This document shows, piece after piece, positions 26,819 through 39,069 of a stretch of DNA of 64,000 bases. This stretch comes from Microbulbifer variabilis. GTDB lineage: Bacteria > Pseudomonadota > Gammaproteobacteria > Pseudomonadales > Cellvibrionaceae. The position numbers were made by a program, and so were the translations under genes. The stretch is from assembly GCF_023716485.1 (NCBI RefSeq), contig NZ_CP092418.1:547501-611500 (forward strand), in the 5' to 3' direction. Position 1 is the first letter of the stretch; each line of letters opens with the position of its first letter. The notes below the pieces were generated by a model. It was not told where the DNA came from. It did no database searches and saw nothing but the letters and a program-made list of their open reading frames with translations.

Positions 26819-26930
26819 GCGGCCCCCGCTGATGTGGGGTGTTTCGTTCGGCCTCTCGGTCGGCGCTACACACAGACGACAGGCCCTCACTGTTAGAGGT
26901 GGGGGCATTTTATTTTTGGAGTGATTTTTA

Positions 26931-27305
26931 ATGGCAACGATCAACCAGTTGGTTCGTAAGCCGAGAAAACGCAAAGTCGAAAAAAGCGACGTTCCCGCTC
27001 TGCAGGCTAGCCCGCAGCGTCGTGGAGTTTGCACTCGCGTGTACACCACTACACCGAAAAAGCCGAACTCCGCACTGCGCAAAGTTTGCCGTGTGCGTCT
27101 GACCAACGGTTACGAAGTAACTTCGTACATCGGTGGTGAAGGCCACAACCTGCAGGAGCACAGCGTGGTACTGATTCGCGGCGGTCGTGTAAAAGACCTG
27201 CCGGGTGTGCGCTACCACACTGTACGCGGTGCACTTGACTGTGCCGGCGTAAACGATCGCAAGCAGGGCCGTTCTAAATACGGCGCCAAGCGTCCTAAAG
27301 GTTAA
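26931..27305 (+). CDS. rpsL: 30S ribosomal protein S12
   Basis: Decoding-centre protein. 124 residues. [40 protein letters not shown] is the family hallmark. Lysines at the two classic streptomycin-resistance positions (in TPKKPNS and GGRVKDLPG) are wild type, as is the aspartate that is methylthiolated in many bacteria. First gene of the str operon; TTTGGAGTGATTTTTA precedes the ATG. Confidence 0.98.
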   Translation: MATINQLVRKPRKRKVEKSDVPALQASPQRRGVCTRVYTTTPKKPNSALRKVCRVRLTNGYEVTSYIGGEGHNLQEHSVVLIRGGRVKDLPGVRYHTVRGALDCAGVNDRKQGRSKYGAKRPKG

Positions 27306-27345
27306 TCGCCTTTAACGATTTGCGTTTCGGTTTCCAACCGGAGTA

Positions 27346-27390
27346 AGGCTGAGCTCGCCGGATTGTAAGGTTTTACGGCGGCGTCTCAGA
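27346..27390 (+). promoter_or_regulatory. rpsL-rpsG intercistronic hairpin, possible S7 translational control site
   Basis: CTGAG (27349-27353) pairs with CTCAG (27385-27389) and CGCCG (27356-27360) with CGGCG (27376-27380), giving a stem with an internal loop just before the rpsG ribosome binding site. In E. coli S7 binds the spacer at this position. The match in function is inference. Confidence 0.4.
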
Positions 27391-27400
27391 ATAACCCTGA

Positions 27401-27886
<486 letters not shown>

Positions 27887-27920
27887 GTCTGATGATTACC
27901 AACATCGGAAATTAATACCG

Positions 27921-27954
27921 AAAGGCAGCACGGAAATTTCCAGGCTGCCTTTTG
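27921..27954 (+). terminator. Attenuator-like hairpin between rpsG and fusA
   Basis: AAAGGCAGC pairs with GCTGCCTTT around an inner GGAAATTTCC element and is followed by TTTTG. It looks like a partial terminator or mRNA processing site that tunes fusA-tuf relative to rpsL-rpsG. Confidence 0.5.
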
Positions 27955-27976
27955 CCGTTATATCGAGGATACAACT

Positions 27977-30082
27977 GTGGCACGTAAAACGCCTATCGCA
28001 CGCTACCGTAACATCGGTATCTGTGCCCACGTAGACGCCGGTAAAACCACCACTACTGAGCGCGTACTTTTCTACACTGGTCTGTCCCACAAAATTGGTG
28101 AGGTGCACGAAGGCGCCGCAACCATGGACTGGATGGAGCAGGAGCAGGAGCGTGGTATTACCATCACCTCCGCTGCAACCACCTGTTTCTGGGCTGGCAT
28201 GCAGCAGCAGTTCGATCAGCACCGCGTAAACATCATCGACACCCCAGGACACGTTGACTTTACCATTGAAGTAGAGCGCTCCTTGCGCGTACTCGACGGC
28301 GCGGTTGTTGTACTGTGTGGTTCCTCTGGTGTTCAGCCGCAAACTGAAACCGTTTGGCGCCAGGCCAACAAATACCACGTGCCGCGTATGGTATTCGTGA
28401 ACAAAATGGATCGCGCCGGTGCGAACTTCCGCAACGTTGTGGACCAGCTGAAAGATCGTTTGAACGCGAACGCCGTACCGCTGCAAATGACCATCGGTGC
28501 TGAGGACGAGTTTAAGGGTGTTGTTGACCTGGTGAAAATGAAGGCCATTCTGTGGAATGAAGCCGATCAGGGCATGACCTTCGACTACGCTGACATCCCC
28601 GCTGAGCTGCAGGACGAGTGCGACGAAATGCGCGAGTACCTGGTAGAAGCGGCCGCTGAAGCCAGCGAAGAGCTGATGGAAAAATACCTGGAAGAGGGTG
28701 AGCTGACCGAAGAAGAGATCAAGGCAGCTATCCGTCAGCGTACCCTGGCCAATGAAATCGTACCGGTTCTGGGCGGCTCTGCGTTCAAGAACAAGGGCGT
28801 GCAGGCCATGCTGGACGCGGTTATCGAATACCTGCCGGCGCCGACTGAAGTGAAGGCGATCGAAGGTACTCTGGAAGACGGCGAAACCGTTGAGACTCGC
28901 GAAGCCGACGATGACGCTCCGTTCGCCGCTCTGGCGTTCAAAATTGCTACCGACCCCTTCGTTGGTACTCTGACTTTCTTCCGCGTTTACTCCGGTAAGC
29001 TGGAGAGCGGTACTGCGGTATACAACTCCGTAAAAATGAAGAAAGAGCGCGTTGGTCGTATGGTGCAGATGCACTCCAACGATCGTAAAGAGATTAAAGA
29101 AGTACTGGCGGGTGACATCGCAGCTGCGATTGGTCTGAAAGACGTGACCACTGGTGACACTCTGTGTGCCGAGAGCAACAAAATTGTTCTGGAGCGCATG
29201 GAATTCCCAGAGCCGGTAATCTCCGTAGCGGTTGAGCCCAAGTCCAAGCCGGACCAGGAAAAAATGGGTATTGCCCTCGGCAAGCTGGCCCAGGAAGACC
29301 CGTCTTTCCGCGTGAAGACCGACGAAGAAACTGGCCAGACCATTATCTCTGGTATGGGTGAGCTGCACCTGGACATCATCGTCGACCGTATGCGTCGCGA
29401 GTTCAATGTTGAAGCGAACATCGGTAAGCCTCAGGTGGCCTACCGCGAAGCGATCCGTAACACCTCTGAGATCGAAGGTAAGTTCGTTCGTCAGTCCGGT
29501 GGTCGCGGTCAGTTCGGGCACGTTTGGGTGAAATTCGAGCCCGCTGAGGATGAGTCCGCAGAAGGCCTGGAATTCGTTAACGAAATCGTGGGCGGTGCAG
29601 TACCTAAGGAATATATCCCTGCGGTATCAAAAGGTATCGAAGAGCAGATGCAAAACGGTGTTCTGGCTGGCTACCCGCTGCTAGGCCTGAAAGCGACTCT
29701 GTATGACGGTTCCTACCACGATGTGGACTCCAGTGAAATGGCGTTTAAAATCGCCGGTTCTATGGCGACCAAGAAGCTCTCCTCTGTGGGTGGCGCGGTA
29801 TTGCTTGAGCCGATGATGAAGGTGGAAGTAGTAACTCCAGAAGAGAACATGGGTGACGTAGTTGGCGACCTCAACCGTCGTCGCGGCCTGATCCAGGGTA
29901 TGGAAGACAACCCCGCTGGTAAGGTGGTAAACGCAGAAGTGCCTCTGGCAGAGATGTTCGGTTACGCAACCGACCTGCGTTCTGCTACTCAGGGCCGTGC
30001 TACCTACACCATGGAATTCCTGAAGTACTCCGAAGCGCCGAAAAACGTTGCCGATGAGATCATCGCCAAGAACAAAGCCTAA
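27977..30082 (+). CDS. fusA: Elongation factor G
   Basis: Translocation GTPase, also acting in ribosome recycling. 701 residues. G1 AHVDAGKTT is at about residues 17-25, DTPGHVDFT near 90, NKMDRAG near 143, and domain IV ([12 protein letters not shown]) near 507-518. GTG start at 27977, which is common for fusA. It is the third gene of str, 90 bp after rpsG. Confidence 0.98.
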   Translation: MARKTPIARYRNIGICAHVDAGKTTTTERVLFYTGLSHKIGEVHEGAATMDWMEQEQERGITITSAATTCFWAGMQQQFDQHRVNIIDTPGHVDFTIEVERSLRVLDGAVVVLCGSSGVQPQTETVWRQANKYHVPRMVFVNKMDRAGANFRNVVDQLKDRLNANAVPLQMTIGAEDEFKGVVDLVKMKAILWNEADQGMTFDYADIPAELQDECDEMREYLVEAAAEASEELMEKYLEEGELTEEEIKAAIRQRTLANEIVPVLGGSAFKNKGVQAMLDAVIEYLPAPTEVKAIEGTLEDGETVETREADDDAPFAALAFKIATDPFVGTLTFFRVYSGKLESGTAVYNSVKMKKERVGRMVQMHSNDRKEIKEVLAGDIAAAIGLKDVTTGDTLCAESNKIVLERMEFPEPVISVAVEPKSKPDQEKMGIALGKLAQEDPSFRVKTDEETGQTIISGMGELHLDIIVDRMRREFNVEANIGKPQVAYREAIRNTSEIEGKFVRQSGGRGQFGHVWVKFEPAEDESAEGLEFVNEIVGGAVPKEYIPAVSKGIEEQMQNGVLAGYPLLGLKATLYDGSYHDVDSSEMAFKIAGSMATKKLSSVGGAVLLEPMMKVEVVTPEENMGDVVGDLNRRRGLIQGMEDNPAGKVVNAEVPLAEMFGYATDLRSATQGRATYTMEFLKYSEAPKNVADEIIAKNKA

Positions 30083-30094
30083 TTAACTTCTGCT

Positions 30095-30129
30095 CAAAGG
30101 GGGCCGGGCCAACAGCTGGGGCCCCTTTG
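30095..30129 (+). other. Strong hairpin between fusA and tuf
   Basis: CAAAGGGG (30095-30102) pairs with CCCCTTTG (30122-30129), extended inward by GC pairs. There is no clean T-run after it. Probably an mRNA processing or stability element. Confidence 0.5.
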
Positions 30130-30158
30130 GCAAACTTTTAGCTAGAGGACATCTAAAG

Positions 30159-31352
<1,194 letters not shown>

Positions 31353-31374
31353 TAGTTACTTTTGATCTAAATAA

Positions 31375-31408
31375 AAAACCGCAGCGGACGCGCTGCGGTT
31401 TTTTTTTG
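31375..31408 (+). terminator. str operon intrinsic terminator
   Basis: AACCGCAGCG / CGCTGCGGTT with loop GACG, followed by eight T. Clear rho-independent terminator. Confidence 0.95.
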
Positions 31409-32020
31409 CCTGATATTTTTTTGTTTTTTCTCGCCAATACAGCCTGTTAAGTGTTTATTTGAATTGGCTGCTCGGGAGAGTTTTGTGGGCAAGTGCTTGC
31501 AAAGAAAAACCGAAAAAAAGGTTGTCGGAGAGGTTCAAGTTTAGCCTCGTAATTTATGATGAGCGTAGCTGTAGTTGTGCAATTTGATAAAGATTTATAA
31601 AGGCTTTATTTGAGACATATTTATTCGCGATAGCGTATTGGAGAGAGTTAAATTGGGGGTTGTTTTATCTTGTGTATAGCTTTTTGAGCGTTAGGATTTG
31701 CTGTGTTCTCATTGTGGCTCTGCAGGGCTTTAAGTAGCGTAGGTGTCCTGCTTTACAAGCTAAAACCTCTTCAGGGTATGTATTTGTTTTGTGTTTTGCA
31801 GAGATGTTTGGGGTGGTTAAAACAAATATCCCTGTGCCCAGCGATTTGCTGGTCTAGCCTGGTAGCTGGTGGGGTGCTTATCTAATTGGATAGGTTAGTG
31901 GAAGGCAGTGTTTGCTGGTCAGAATCCTGTGGCTCTGGCTTGAGCAGCACCACAGGATTACATTTCTTTGTGGCGCCTTATTCAGGCAGGTATTTCAAAT
32001 CCTTCTGTTTCTGGGGCTGC
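31409..32020. other. Gene-poor stretch between str and S10 operons
   Basis: About 610 bp, AT-rich at its left end. I see no gene with a credible start; the plus-strand frames at 31703-32200 have an odd Cys/Trp/Leu-rich composition and overlap the deacylase gene. One notable feature is a 10-bp perfect dyad, AATCCTGTGG (31923-31932) with CCACAGGATT (31950-31959), which lies just beyond the end of the minus-strand gene and lacks a T-run. Confidence 0.6.
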
Positions 32021-32497
32021 TTATGGCCAGTCCTTACTAAGATCAGCGCTTCGACACCCGGCAAACAGTTTATTGAATTGTGGTCCATTCATTTCTACCA
32101 GTTCTTCGTGGTCACCCGCCTCAAAAAAGATCGTCTCACAGCGGCTGAGCCCACTGTCTATCAGGGTAGTAATGCCATAAGCCTGGCCGACAGGGGGTAG
32201 GGCGCCCAGCTCGCAGTCTGGGAAGATCGACCCCAGCTCATTTTCTGCAACCATCTCCAGGTCGTTGCGGCCGGTTTCAGTGTGCACTGCGCGTAGATCC
32301 AGGCTGCTGCTGGCGGGTATTACCGCCATCACGAACCCCTCCTTATCGCGCAACAGGATTGCCTTGGCTACCTGGTCTTCGCGCACATGAGCAGCGTGGG
32401 CGCTCTCTCGACTGGTGCGTGTGTGGGGATGCTGTATTAGGTGGTAGTCAACTGACTGGTCATTCAAGTATTGACTTAATCTCGCAGCAATAGTCAT
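32021..32497 (-). CDS. YbaK/ProX-type aminoacyl-tRNA deacylase family protein
   Basis: 158 residues. The YbaK/EbsC fold is suggested by the N-terminal Y-HLIQHPHTRTSRESAHAAHV, then DQVAKAILLRDKEGFVMAVIPASSSLDL (the VAKxxLL and AVIPA strands, with the catalytic-site lysine) and the late GALPPVGQAYGITTLID motif. Family members hydrolyse mischarged tRNAs such as Cys-, Ala- or Pro-tRNA; which substrate applies here cannot be read. It is a free-standing editing domain, on the opposite strand between str and S10, where most relatives have tuf directly followed by rpsJ. Confidence 0.85.
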   Translation of the reverse strand: MTIAARLSQYLNDQSVDYHLIQHPHTRTSRESAHAAHVREDQVAKAILLRDKEGFVMAVIPASSSLDLRAVHTETGRNDLEMVAENELGSIFPDCELGALPPVGQAYGITTLIDSGLSRCETIFFEAGDHEELVEMNGPQFNKLFAGCRSADLSKDWP

Positions 32498-32569
32498 GTC
32501 GTTACCCTCGATTTACCTAAGGTACTCCATTGTAGTTTGAGCCGATTGAAATTTGATCATGCTGTACAG

Positions 32570-32598
32570 TTGACAGCCTCTTGTGCGCCCCGTAGAAT
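32570..32598 (+). promoter_or_regulatory. Sigma70 promoter of the S10 operon
   Basis: -35 TTGACA (perfect) at 32570-32575, 17-bp spacer, -10 TAGAAT at 32593-32598, GC-rich discriminator TCGCGC. The predicted leader to rpsJ is only about 68 nt, much shorter than the L4-regulated leader of E. coli. Confidence 0.85.
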
Positions 32599-32672
32599 TC
32601 GCGCTCCTTTTCGCCCGCCCTCGGGGTTGCGAGAAAGGACGTTCTTTAGTTCATAAGTTGGAGTTTGATTCC

Positions 32673-32984
32673 ATGCAGGGTCAACGTATCCGAATTCGCC
32701 TGAAGGCCTTCGATCACAAGCTGATCGACGCGTCTACTCAGGAGATCGTAGAGACGGCTAAGCGCACTGGCGCACAAGTTCGCGGTCCTATCCCGCTGCC
32801 GACTCGCAAAGAGAAGTACACCGTACTGATTTCCCCGCACGTTAATAAAGACGCTCGCGACCAGTATGAGATCCGTACTCACAAGCGTTTGCTGGACATC
32901 GTTGAGCCTACCGAGAAAACCGTCGACGCGCTGATGAAGCTCGATCTGGCGGCCGGTGTTGAGGTCCAAATTAGTCTCGGCTAA
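32673..32984 (+). CDS. rpsJ: 30S ribosomal protein S10
   Basis: 30S head protein and, as NusE, part of antitermination complexes. 103 residues starting [19 protein letters not shown]. The frame is open upstream to 32583, but that would start inside the promoter; the ATG at 32673, with TTGGAG before it, gives the family N terminus. First gene of S10. Confidence 0.98.
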   Translation: MQGQRIRIRLKAFDHKLIDASTQEIVETAKRTGAQVRGPIPLPTRKEKYTVLISPHVNKDARDQYEIRTHKRLLDIVEPTEKTVDALMKLDLAAGVEVQISLG

Positions 32985-33095
32985 ACACTTTTAACTAACT
33001 ACCGAACCCCAGGCGAAAAAGGTCTGGGTAGTGTAACGCTCTGAAATTGGGCGGCCGCAGTGGGTTAAAGCCCCGTGCACTGAGAGGTTAATAAG

Positions 33096-33731
33096 ATGAC
33101 TATAGGTATTGTCGGCCGCAAGAGCGGCATGACTCGCGTCTTCACTGAAGATGGCGTATCCATTCCGGTAACCGTTGTTGAGGTTGCTCCGAATCGCGTC
33201 ACCCAGGTGAAAACTGTGGAAACCGATGGCTATGCCGCTGTTCAAGTAGCAGTGGGTAACCGTAAGGCTTCCCGTGTCTCCAAGCCCGAAGCGGGCCACT
33301 TCGCCAAAGCCAATGTAGAGGCTGGCACTAATCTTTTCGAACTGCGTACTGACGCTTCCGAAGAGACTTTCGAAATCGGTTCTGAAATCACTGTAAGCAG
33401 CTTTGAAGCTGGCCAGAAGATCGATGTAACCGGCACTTCCAAGGGTAAAGGCTTCCAGGGTGGCGTTAAGCGCTGGAACTTCCGCACTCAGGACGCAACC
33501 CACGGTAACTCCCTGTCTCACCGCGCTCCCGGTTCTATCGGTCAGTGCCAGACTCCTGGCCGCGTATGGAAAGGCAAGAAAATGGCCGGACACATGGGTG
33601 CTGAGCGTGTAACCGTGCAGAACCTGGAAGTAGTTCGTGTCGATGCCGAACGCAACCTGCTGCTGGTTAAAGGCGCTGTTCCCGGTGCTCCCGGTGGCAA
33701 CGTTATCGTTCGTCCGGCAGTAAAAGCCTAA
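33096..33731 (+). CDS. rplC: 50S ribosomal protein L3
   Basis: Early-assembly protein near the peptidyl-transferase centre. 211 residues; starts [20 protein letters not shown], with the conserved loop [20 protein letters not shown] near residues 136-156. The glutamine in the GQCQTPG loop is the residue methylated by PrmB in E. coli. 111 bp after rpsJ, a longer gap than elsewhere in the operon. Confidence 0.98.
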   Translation: MTIGIVGRKSGMTRVFTEDGVSIPVTVVEVAPNRVTQVKTVETDGYAAVQVAVGNRKASRVSKPEAGHFAKANVEAGTNLFELRTDASEETFEIGSEITVSSFEAGQKIDVTGTSKGKGFQGGVKRWNFRTQDATHGNSLSHRAPGSIGQCQTPGRVWKGKKMAGHMGAERVTVQNLEVVRVDAERNLLLVKGAVPGAPGGNVIVRPAVKA

Positions 33732-33749
33732 GTCTGAGGGGAATTAGAT

Positions 33750-34364
33750 ATGGAACTGAATATCGCTACTCCCGAAGGCGCTAAAGGCACAGTAGCTGTC
33801 TCTGAAGTGACTTTCGGACGTGAGTTCAACCAAGATCTGGTACACCAGGCAGTTGTCGCCTACATGGCTGGCGCTCGTCAGGGTACCAAGGCGCAGAAGA
33901 ACCGTTCTGATGTTTCCGGTGGTGGTAAAAAGCCCTGGCGCCAAAAAGGTACTGGCCGCGCACGTGCCGGTACTATCCGCAGCCCGCTGTGGCGCTCCGG
34001 TGGTGTAACTTTCGCCGCTGACCCGCGTGATCACAGCGTTAAGCTGAACAAAAAGATGTACCGCGCTGCACTGCGCTGCATCCTGTCTGAGCTGGCTCGT
34101 CAGGAGCGCTTGATAGTGGTTGAGTCCTTCGATGTGGACGCGCCCAAGACCAAGCAACTGGTTAGCAAACTGGCTCAGTTTGACCTGTCCGATGCGCTGA
34201 TCGTGACTGAAGAGGTTAGCGAAAACCTGTACCTGGCCGCTCGCAACTTGCACAAAATCGATGTTCGTGATGTGCAGGCGATCGATCCAGTAAGCCTGAT
34301 TCGCTTTGATAAGGTCGTGGTTACCGTTTCTGCGCTCAAGAAAATTGAAGAGGTGCTGGGATGA
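33750..34364 (+). CDS. rplD: 50S ribosomal protein L4
   Basis: Lines the exit tunnel; in E. coli also the S10 operon repressor. 204 residues. The tunnel loop shows [23 protein letters not shown] near residues 50-72, as in the family. AGGGGAATTAGAT precedes the ATG. The stop overlaps the rplW start by 4 bp. Confidence 0.98.
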   Translation: MELNIATPEGAKGTVAVSEVTFGREFNQDLVHQAVVAYMAGARQGTKAQKNRSDVSGGGKKPWRQKGTGRARAGTIRSPLWRSGGVTFAADPRDHSVKLNKKMYRAALRCILSELARQERLIVVESFDVDAPKTKQLVSKLAQFDLSDALIVTEEVSENLYLAARNLHKIDVRDVQAIDPVSLIRFDKVVVTVSALKKIEEVLG

Positions 34365-34657
34365 ACCAAGAGCGACTCTACAAAGTACTGCTGGGCCCGG
34401 TAATTTCCGAAAAAGCTGCTGTGCTGGCCGATAGCGCCAACCAAGTAGTTTTCAAGGTTTCCACCGATGCCGAAAAAGCTGAGATCAAGGCCGCGGTTGA
34501 AAAGCTGTTTAACGTTTCTGTTGAGCAGGTTCGCACCGTGAACGTTAAAGGTAAAACCAAGCGTACCCGCTACGGCATGGGCCGTCGCAGCGATTGGAAA
34601 AAAGCCTACGTTCGCCTGGCCGAAGGCAGCGACATCAACTTTGAAGCTGCTGAGTAA
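34361..34657 (+). CDS. rplW: 50S ribosomal protein L23
   Basis: Sits at the exit of the tunnel and docks trigger factor and SRP. 98 residues. Starts [19 protein letters not shown]; conserved [23 protein letters not shown] near residues 63-86. ATGA overlap with rplD indicates coupled translation. Confidence 0.97.
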   Translation: MNQERLYKVLLGPVISEKAAVLADSANQVVFKVSTDAEKAEIKAAVEKLFNVSVEQVRTVNVKGKTKRTRYGMGRRSDWKKAYVRLAEGSDINFEAAE

Positions 34658-34671
34658 AGGGGACTGTTACA

Positions 34672-35496
34672 ATGGCAATTGTAAAAACAAAACCGACCTC
34701 CGCCGGCCGTCGACACCTGGTTAAGGTTGTTAACCCCGACCTGCACAAGGGTGCTCCTTACGCTCCTCTTTTAGAGAGCAAGAGCAAAAGCGGTGGCCGT
34801 AACAACAACGGTCGTATCACCACTCGTCATATCGGCGGTGGTCACAAGCAGCACTACCGCGTAATCGACTTCAAGCGCAACAAAGACGGTATCCCCGCTA
34901 AAGTTGAGCGTCTGGAGTACGATCCCAACCGCAGCGCACATATCGCTCTGGTTTGTTACGCGGATGGTGAGCGTCGTTACATTATCGCACCGAAAGGCCT
35001 TAAGGCTGGCGCCACCATTCAGTCCGGCGATGCCGCACCGATTGCTGTGGGCAACACCCTGCCTCTGCGCAACGTTCCGGTGGGTTCTGTAATTCACGGT
35101 ATCGAGCTGAAGCCTGGTAAAGGCGCTCAGTTGGCCCGCTCTGCGGGTGCTTCTGTACAGCTGGTAGCCCGTGAAGGCCAGTACGCGACTATTCGTCTGC
35201 GTTCCGGCGAAATGCGCAAGGTTCTCGCTGAGTGCCGCGCAACCCTGGGTGAAGTGAGCAACTCCGAGCACAGCCTGCGCAAGCTGGGTAAAGCTGGTGC
35301 TGCACGCTGGCGTGGTGTTCGTCCTACCGTTCGCGGTGTGGCGATGAACCCGGTAGATCACCCGCACGGTGGTGGTGAAGGTCGTACCTCTGGTGGCCGT
35401 CACCCTGTTACTCCGTGGGGCGTTCCGACCAAGGGTAAGAAAACGCGCAAGAACAAGCGCACCGATAAGATGATTGTACGTCGTCGCGGCAAGTAA
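34672..35496 (+). CDS. rplB: 50S ribosomal protein L2
   Basis: Essential for subunit association and peptidyl transfer. 274 residues. Starts [19 protein letters not shown]; the functional loop [26 protein letters not shown] is near residues 224-249, with the conserved histidine of HPHGGGEG. 14 bp after rplW. Confidence 0.98.
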   Translation: MAIVKTKPTSAGRRHLVKVVNPDLHKGAPYAPLLESKSKSGGRNNNGRITTRHIGGGHKQHYRVIDFKRNKDGIPAKVERLEYDPNRSAHIALVCYADGERRYIIAPKGLKAGATIQSGDAAPIAVGNTLPLRNVPVGSVIHGIELKPGKGAQLARSAGASVQLVAREGQYATIRLRSGEMRKVLAECRATLGEVSNSEHSLRKLGKAGAARWRGVRPTVRGVAMNPVDHPHGGGEGRTSGGRHPVTPWGVPTKGKKTRKNKRTDKMIVRRRGK

Positions 35497-35533
35497 GCCG
35501 CGCGATGTCTGAGCAGCTAGAGAGGAATCGACA

Positions 35534-35812
35534 GTGCCACGCTCATTAAAAAAAGGTCCCTTTATTGATCTGCATTTGATCAAGAAGGTGGAGGCGGCGA
35601 TTGAAGCAAACGATCGTCGACCGATTAAAACCTGGTCCCGCCGTTCCATGATTATGCCGGAAATGGTTGGACTGACGATTGCCGTTCACAACGGTCGTCA
35701 ACACGTGCCCGTTTTGGTTAACGAAGAAATGGTTGGCCATAAACTGGGCGAGTTCGCTGCTACCCGCACTTACCGCGGTCACGCTGCGGACAAGAAAGCG
35801 AAGAAGCGCTAA
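35534..35812 (+). CDS. rpsS: 30S ribosomal protein S19
   Basis: 30S head protein contacting S13. 92 residues, starts [23 protein letters not shown] start at 35534 with GAGAGGAATCGACA before it. Conserved [19 protein letters not shown] near residues 70-88. Confidence 0.98.
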   Translation: MPRSLKKGPFIDLHLIKKVEAAIEANDRRPIKTWSRRSMIMPEMVGLTIAVHNGRQHVPVLVNEEMVGHKLGEFAATRTYRGHAADKKAKKR

Positions 35813-35827
35813 GCCGAGGTTAAAAAG

Positions 35828-36160
35828 ATGGAAGTAGCAGCAAAATTACGCGGCGCACGTCTATCGGCGCAAAAGGCGCGACTGGTAGCTGATCAGGTTC
35901 GCGGCAAAGGCGTTGAAGAAGCCCTGGATATTCTTGCATTTAGCAATAAAAAGGGTGCGGCGATCGTCAAGAAAGTACTGGAATCGGCCATTGCCAACGC
36001 TGAGCACAACGAAGGTGCTGACGTTGACGAGCTGAAGGTTTCCACAATTTTTGTGGACGAAGGTATGACCATGAAGCGCATTAAACCGCGTGCGAAAGGT
36101 CGTGCAGATCGCATTCTTAAGCGTACTTGTCACATCACTGTGAAAGTGGCCGAGAAATAA
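35828..36160 (+). CDS. rplV: 50S ribosomal protein L22
   Basis: Tunnel protein; its beta hairpin lies opposite L4. 110 residues. Starts [26 protein letters not shown]. Hairpin residues around [20 protein letters not shown] (about 79-98) are normal, with no macrolide-resistance deletion visible. Confidence 0.98.
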   Translation: MEVAAKLRGARLSAQKARLVADQVRGKGVEEALDILAFSNKKGAAIVKKVLESAIANAEHNEGADVDELKVSTIFVDEGMTMKRIKPRAKGRADRILKRTCHITVKVAEK

Positions 36161-36179
36161 GAGAGCAGGCGAGAAAACC

Positions 36180-36860
36180 ATGGGACAAAAAGTACATCCT
36201 ACCGGCATTCGTCTGGGTATCGTTAAAAAGCATACCTCTGTGTGGTATGCCGGCAGCGACGAGTACGCAGACAAGCTGTACACGGATCTGAAAGTTCGCG
36301 AATTTATTCGCAAAAAACTGGCCCACGCTTCTGTGAGTCGTATCGAGATCGAACGTCCGGCGAACACCGCTCGTGTGACTATTCACACTGCGCGTCCGGG
36401 TATCGTGATCGGTAAAAAAGGTGAAGACGTAGAACGTCTGCGCAACGCTGTTAGTGCGCAGATGGGCGTACCTGTGCACATCGACATCGAAGAAGTGCGC
36501 AAGCCTGATATGGACGCCGCTCTGGTTGGCCAGAACGTTGCCCAGCAGCTGGAACGCCGCGTTATGTTCCGTCGCGCGATGAAGCGCGCCGTACAGAACG
36601 CTATGCGTCAGGGCGCCGAAGGTATCAAAATTCAGGTAAGTGGTCGTCTCGGTGGTGCGGAAATCGCACGTACCGAATGGTACCGCGAAGGTCGTGTGCC
36701 TCTGCACACCCTGCGTGCCAACATCGACTACGCCACTGCTGAAGCGATGACTACCTACGGCATCATCGGTATCAAGGTGTGGATCTTTAAAGGCGAAGTC
36801 ATCGGTGACGAAATGCCCGATGAGAAGCCGGCTAAGACCCGCAAGAAAGCTGCTAAATAA
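36180..36860 (+). CDS. rpsC: 30S ribosomal protein S3
   Basis: mRNA-entry protein. 226 residues. Starts [16 protein letters not shown]; the KH domain GXXG appears as [10 protein letters not shown] near residues 76-85. The C terminus is short and lysine-rich. 19 bp after rplV. Confidence 0.98.
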   Translation: MGQKVHPTGIRLGIVKKHTSVWYAGSDEYADKLYTDLKVREFIRKKLAHASVSRIEIERPANTARVTIHTARPGIVIGKKGEDVERLRNAVSAQMGVPVHIDIEEVRKPDMDAALVGQNVAQQLERRVMFRRAMKRAVQNAMRQGAEGIKIQVSGRLGGAEIARTEWYREGRVPLHTLRANIDYATAEAMTTYGIIGIKVWIFKGEVIGDEMPDEKPAKTRKKAAK

Positions 36861-36871
36861 GGGGTACGCAG

Positions 36872-37285
36872 ATGCTGCAACCAAAGCGTACAAAATTCCG
36901 CAAGGTACAGAAGGGTCGCAACCGCGGTCTTTCTCAGCGCGGCTCTAAAGTGAGCTTTGGCGAGTTTGGCCTCAAGGCCATCGGTCGCGGTCGCATTACT
37001 GCGCGCCAGATCGAAGCGGCTCGTCGCGCAATGACTCGTCACGTTAAACGTGGCGGCAAAATCTGGATTCGCGTGTTTCCGGACAAGCCAATTACCAATA
37101 AGCCCCTCGAAGTCCGTATGGGTAAAGGTAAAGGTGGCGTTGAATACTGGGTAGCTCAGATCCAGCCGGGCAAAGTCCTCTATGAGATGGAGGGTGTGTC
37201 CGAGGAGCTGGCTCGTGAGGCTTTCGCACTTGCTGCGGCCAAGCTGCCTGTAAAAACAACTTTCGTTAAGCGTTCGGTGATGTAA
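36872..37285 (+). CDS. rplP: 50S ribosomal protein L16
   Basis: Contacts A-site tRNA. 137 residues. Starts [19 protein letters not shown]; conserved [23 protein letters not shown] near residues 67-89, where the arginine hydroxylated by RoxA in E. coli is present. Stop and rpmC start share one base (TAATG). Confidence 0.98.
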   Translation: MLQPKRTKFRKVQKGRNRGLSQRGSKVSFGEFGLKAIGRGRITARQIEAARRAMTRHVKRGGKIWIRVFPDKPITNKPLEVRMGKGKGGVEYWVAQIQPGKVLYEMEGVSEELAREAFALAAAKLPVKTTFVKRSVM

Positions 37286-37476
37286 TGAAGACTGCAGATC
37301 TACGCGAAAAGTCAGTTGAAGAGCTGAACCAGGAACTGCTGAACCAGCTCGAAGCTCAATTCAAGCTTCGTATGCAAAAGTCCACCGGTCAGCTGGCTCA
37401 GACTCATCTGCTGAAGCAGACTCGTCGCGACATTGCTCGCATAAAGACTGTGTTGACCGAGAAGGCAGGTAACTAA
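37285..37476 (+). CDS. rpmC: 50S ribosomal protein L29
   Basis: Small two-helix protein near the tunnel exit. 63 residues, [21 protein letters not shown]. The start codon overlaps the rplP stop, so coupled translation is expected; only 2 bp separate it from rpsQ. Confidence 0.97.
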   Translation: MKTADLREKSVEELNQELLNQLEAQFKLRMQKSTGQLAQTHLLKQTRRDIARIKTVLTEKAGN

Positions 37477-37478
37477 TC

Positions 37479-37742
37479 ATGGCTGAAGCAAAACTGAAGC
37501 GTACTCTGACCGGTAAGGTCGTGAGTGACAAGATGGATAAAACCATCACCGTTTTGATCGAGCGCCGTGTTAAGCACCCGATCTACGGCAAAATTGTAAA
37601 CAAGTCCACAAAGCTTAAGGCACATGACGAGAACAATGATTGCAGCATCGGCGATGTTGTAACCATCGAGGAATCTCGTCCGCTGTCCAAGAGCAAATCT
37701 TGGGCTTTGCAGAAAATTGTAGAGCGTGCGGCGAAGGTATAA
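37479..37742 (+). CDS. rpsQ: 30S ribosomal protein S17
   Basis: Primary 16S-binding protein, OB fold. 87 residues. Conserved [29 protein letters not shown] near residues 10-38. Last gene of the S10 unit; rplN follows after 46 bp. Confidence 0.98.
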   Translation: MAEAKLKRTLTGKVVSDKMDKTITVLIERRVKHPIYGKIVNKSTKLKAHDENNDCSIGDVVTIEESRPLSKSKSWALQKIVERAAKV

Positions 37743-37788
37743 CCCCTAGCGCATTGACTGCCGAATTGAAAGGTTTCGGAGAGAGACA

Positions 37789-38157
37789 ATGATTCAAGCG
37801 GAATCCTACTTAGAAGTAGCTGACAACAGTGGGGCTCGCCGCGTCATGTGCATCAAGGTGCTGGGCGGCTCCCATCGTCGTTATGCCGGCGTGGGCGACA
37901 TTATTAAGGTAACCGTTAAGGAAGCCATTCCCCGCGGTAAAGTGAAGAAAGGTCAGGTAATGAACGCCGTAGTGGTTCGCACCAAAAAAGGTGTGCGTCG
38001 CGCGGACGGTTCCCTGATTAAATTTGACGATAACGCAGCGGTGCTGCTGAACCAGCAACTGGCGCCGGTTGGCACCCGTATTTTTGGTCCGGTAACTCGC
38101 GAATTGCGCGGTGAGAAGTTCATGAAGATCATCTCCCTCGCTCCCGAAGTTATCTAG
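37789..38157 (+). CDS. rplN: 50S ribosomal protein L14
   Basis: Interface protein, forms a bridge to 16S. 122 residues. Starts [33 protein letters not shown]. First gene of the spc group. GGAGAGAGACA precedes the ATG. No separate promoter was obvious. Confidence 0.98.
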   Translation: MIQAESYLEVADNSGARRVMCIKVLGGSHRRYAGVGDIIKVTVKEAIPRGKVKKGQVMNAVVVRTKKGVRRADGSLIKFDDNAAVLLNQQLAPVGTRIFGPVTRELRGEKFMKIISLAPEVI

Positions 38158-38177
38158 GCCTCGAGCGGAGAAGAGTT

Positions 38178-38489
38178 ATGCGCAAGATCAAGCGTGACGA
38201 CGAAGTGATCGTTATCGCCGGTCGTGACAAGGGCAAACGTGGTTCAGTACGTAAAGTACTGAACGACGGCCGCCTGATTGTCTCCGGCATACAGATGATC
38301 AAAAAGCACCAAAAGCCAAACCCACAGATGGGTATTGCGGGTGGCATCGTTGAGAAAGAAGCTGCTATCCAAGCTTCCAACGTAGCCATCTTCAACCCTA
38401 ACACCCAGAAGGCTGACCGGGTGGGCTTTAAAGTACTGGAAGACGGCACTAAGATTCGCGTCTTCAAATCCAGCGGCGAAGCCATCTAA
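38178..38489 (+). CDS. rplX: 50S ribosomal protein L24
   Basis: Assembly-initiating KOW protein. 103 residues. Starts [28 protein letters not shown], the KOW motif. 20 bp after rplN. Confidence 0.97.
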   Translation: MRKIKRDDEVIVIAGRDKGKRGSVRKVLNDGRLIVSGIQMIKKHQKPNPQMGIAGGIVEKEAAIQASNVAIFNPNTQKADRVGFKVLEDGTKIRVFKSSGEAI

Positions 38490-38520
38490 GGCTCTTGACG
38501 CAAAAGCAGGTTGGTAGATC

Positions 38521-39060
38521 ATGGCAAAGCTTAAAGAGCTCTACACTAAGGACCTCGTGGCCAAGCTAAAAGAAGAGCTTGGTCTCGAGAATGTGATGGC
38601 AGTGCCGCGCATCACCAAGATCACCATCAACATGGGTGTTGGTGAAGCGATTGGTGATAAGAAGGTGCTGGAGCACGCTGTCAACGATATGACAGCAATT
38701 ACTGGTCAAAAGCCCATCGTTACTAAAGCGCGCAAATCTATTGCGGGCTTTAAGATTCGCGACGGTTGGCCGATCGGCTGCAAGGTAACTCTGCGCGGTG
38801 AGCGCATGTATGAGTTCCTGGAGCGTTTGGTTGATATCGCGATTCCTCGTATCCGCGACTTCCGTGGCATTAGCCCGAAGCAGTTCGACGGCCGCGGTAA
38901 CTTCTCTATGGGCGTGACTGAGCAAATCATCTTCCCGGAAATTGACTACGACAAAGTAGACAAGCTCCGCGGTCTGGATATTTGTATTACCACTACAGCT
39001 GCAAACGACGATCAAGGTCGTGCGCTGCTGAAAGCGTTCAACTTCCCTTTCAAGGGTTAA
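38521..39060 (+). CDS. rplE: 50S ribosomal protein L5
   Basis: Central protuberance protein that binds 5S rRNA. 179 residues. Conserved [12 protein letters not shown] near residues 37-48, [24 protein letters not shown] near 72-95 and [21 protein letters not shown] near 117-137. In E. coli S8 represses at the rplX-rplE junction; I could not identify the site here. Confidence 0.98.
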   Translation: MAKLKELYTKDLVAKLKEELGLENVMAVPRITKITINMGVGEAIGDKKVLEHAVNDMTAITGQKPIVTKARKSIAGFKIRDGWPIGCKVTLRGERMYEFLERLVDIAIPRIRDFRGISPKQFDGRGNFSMGVTEQIIFPEIDYDKVDKLRGLDICITTTAANDDQGRALLKAFNFPFKG

Positions 39061-39069
39061 GAGGATTCC

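Noticed and set aside
27896..29521. 541-codon minus-strand frame across fusA
   Set aside because: Antisense shadow with no ribosome binding site and no recognisable domain.
31703..32200. Small plus-strand frames in the str-S10 gap
   Set aside because: Odd composition, no ribosome binding site, overlap with the better-supported minus-strand deacylase gene.
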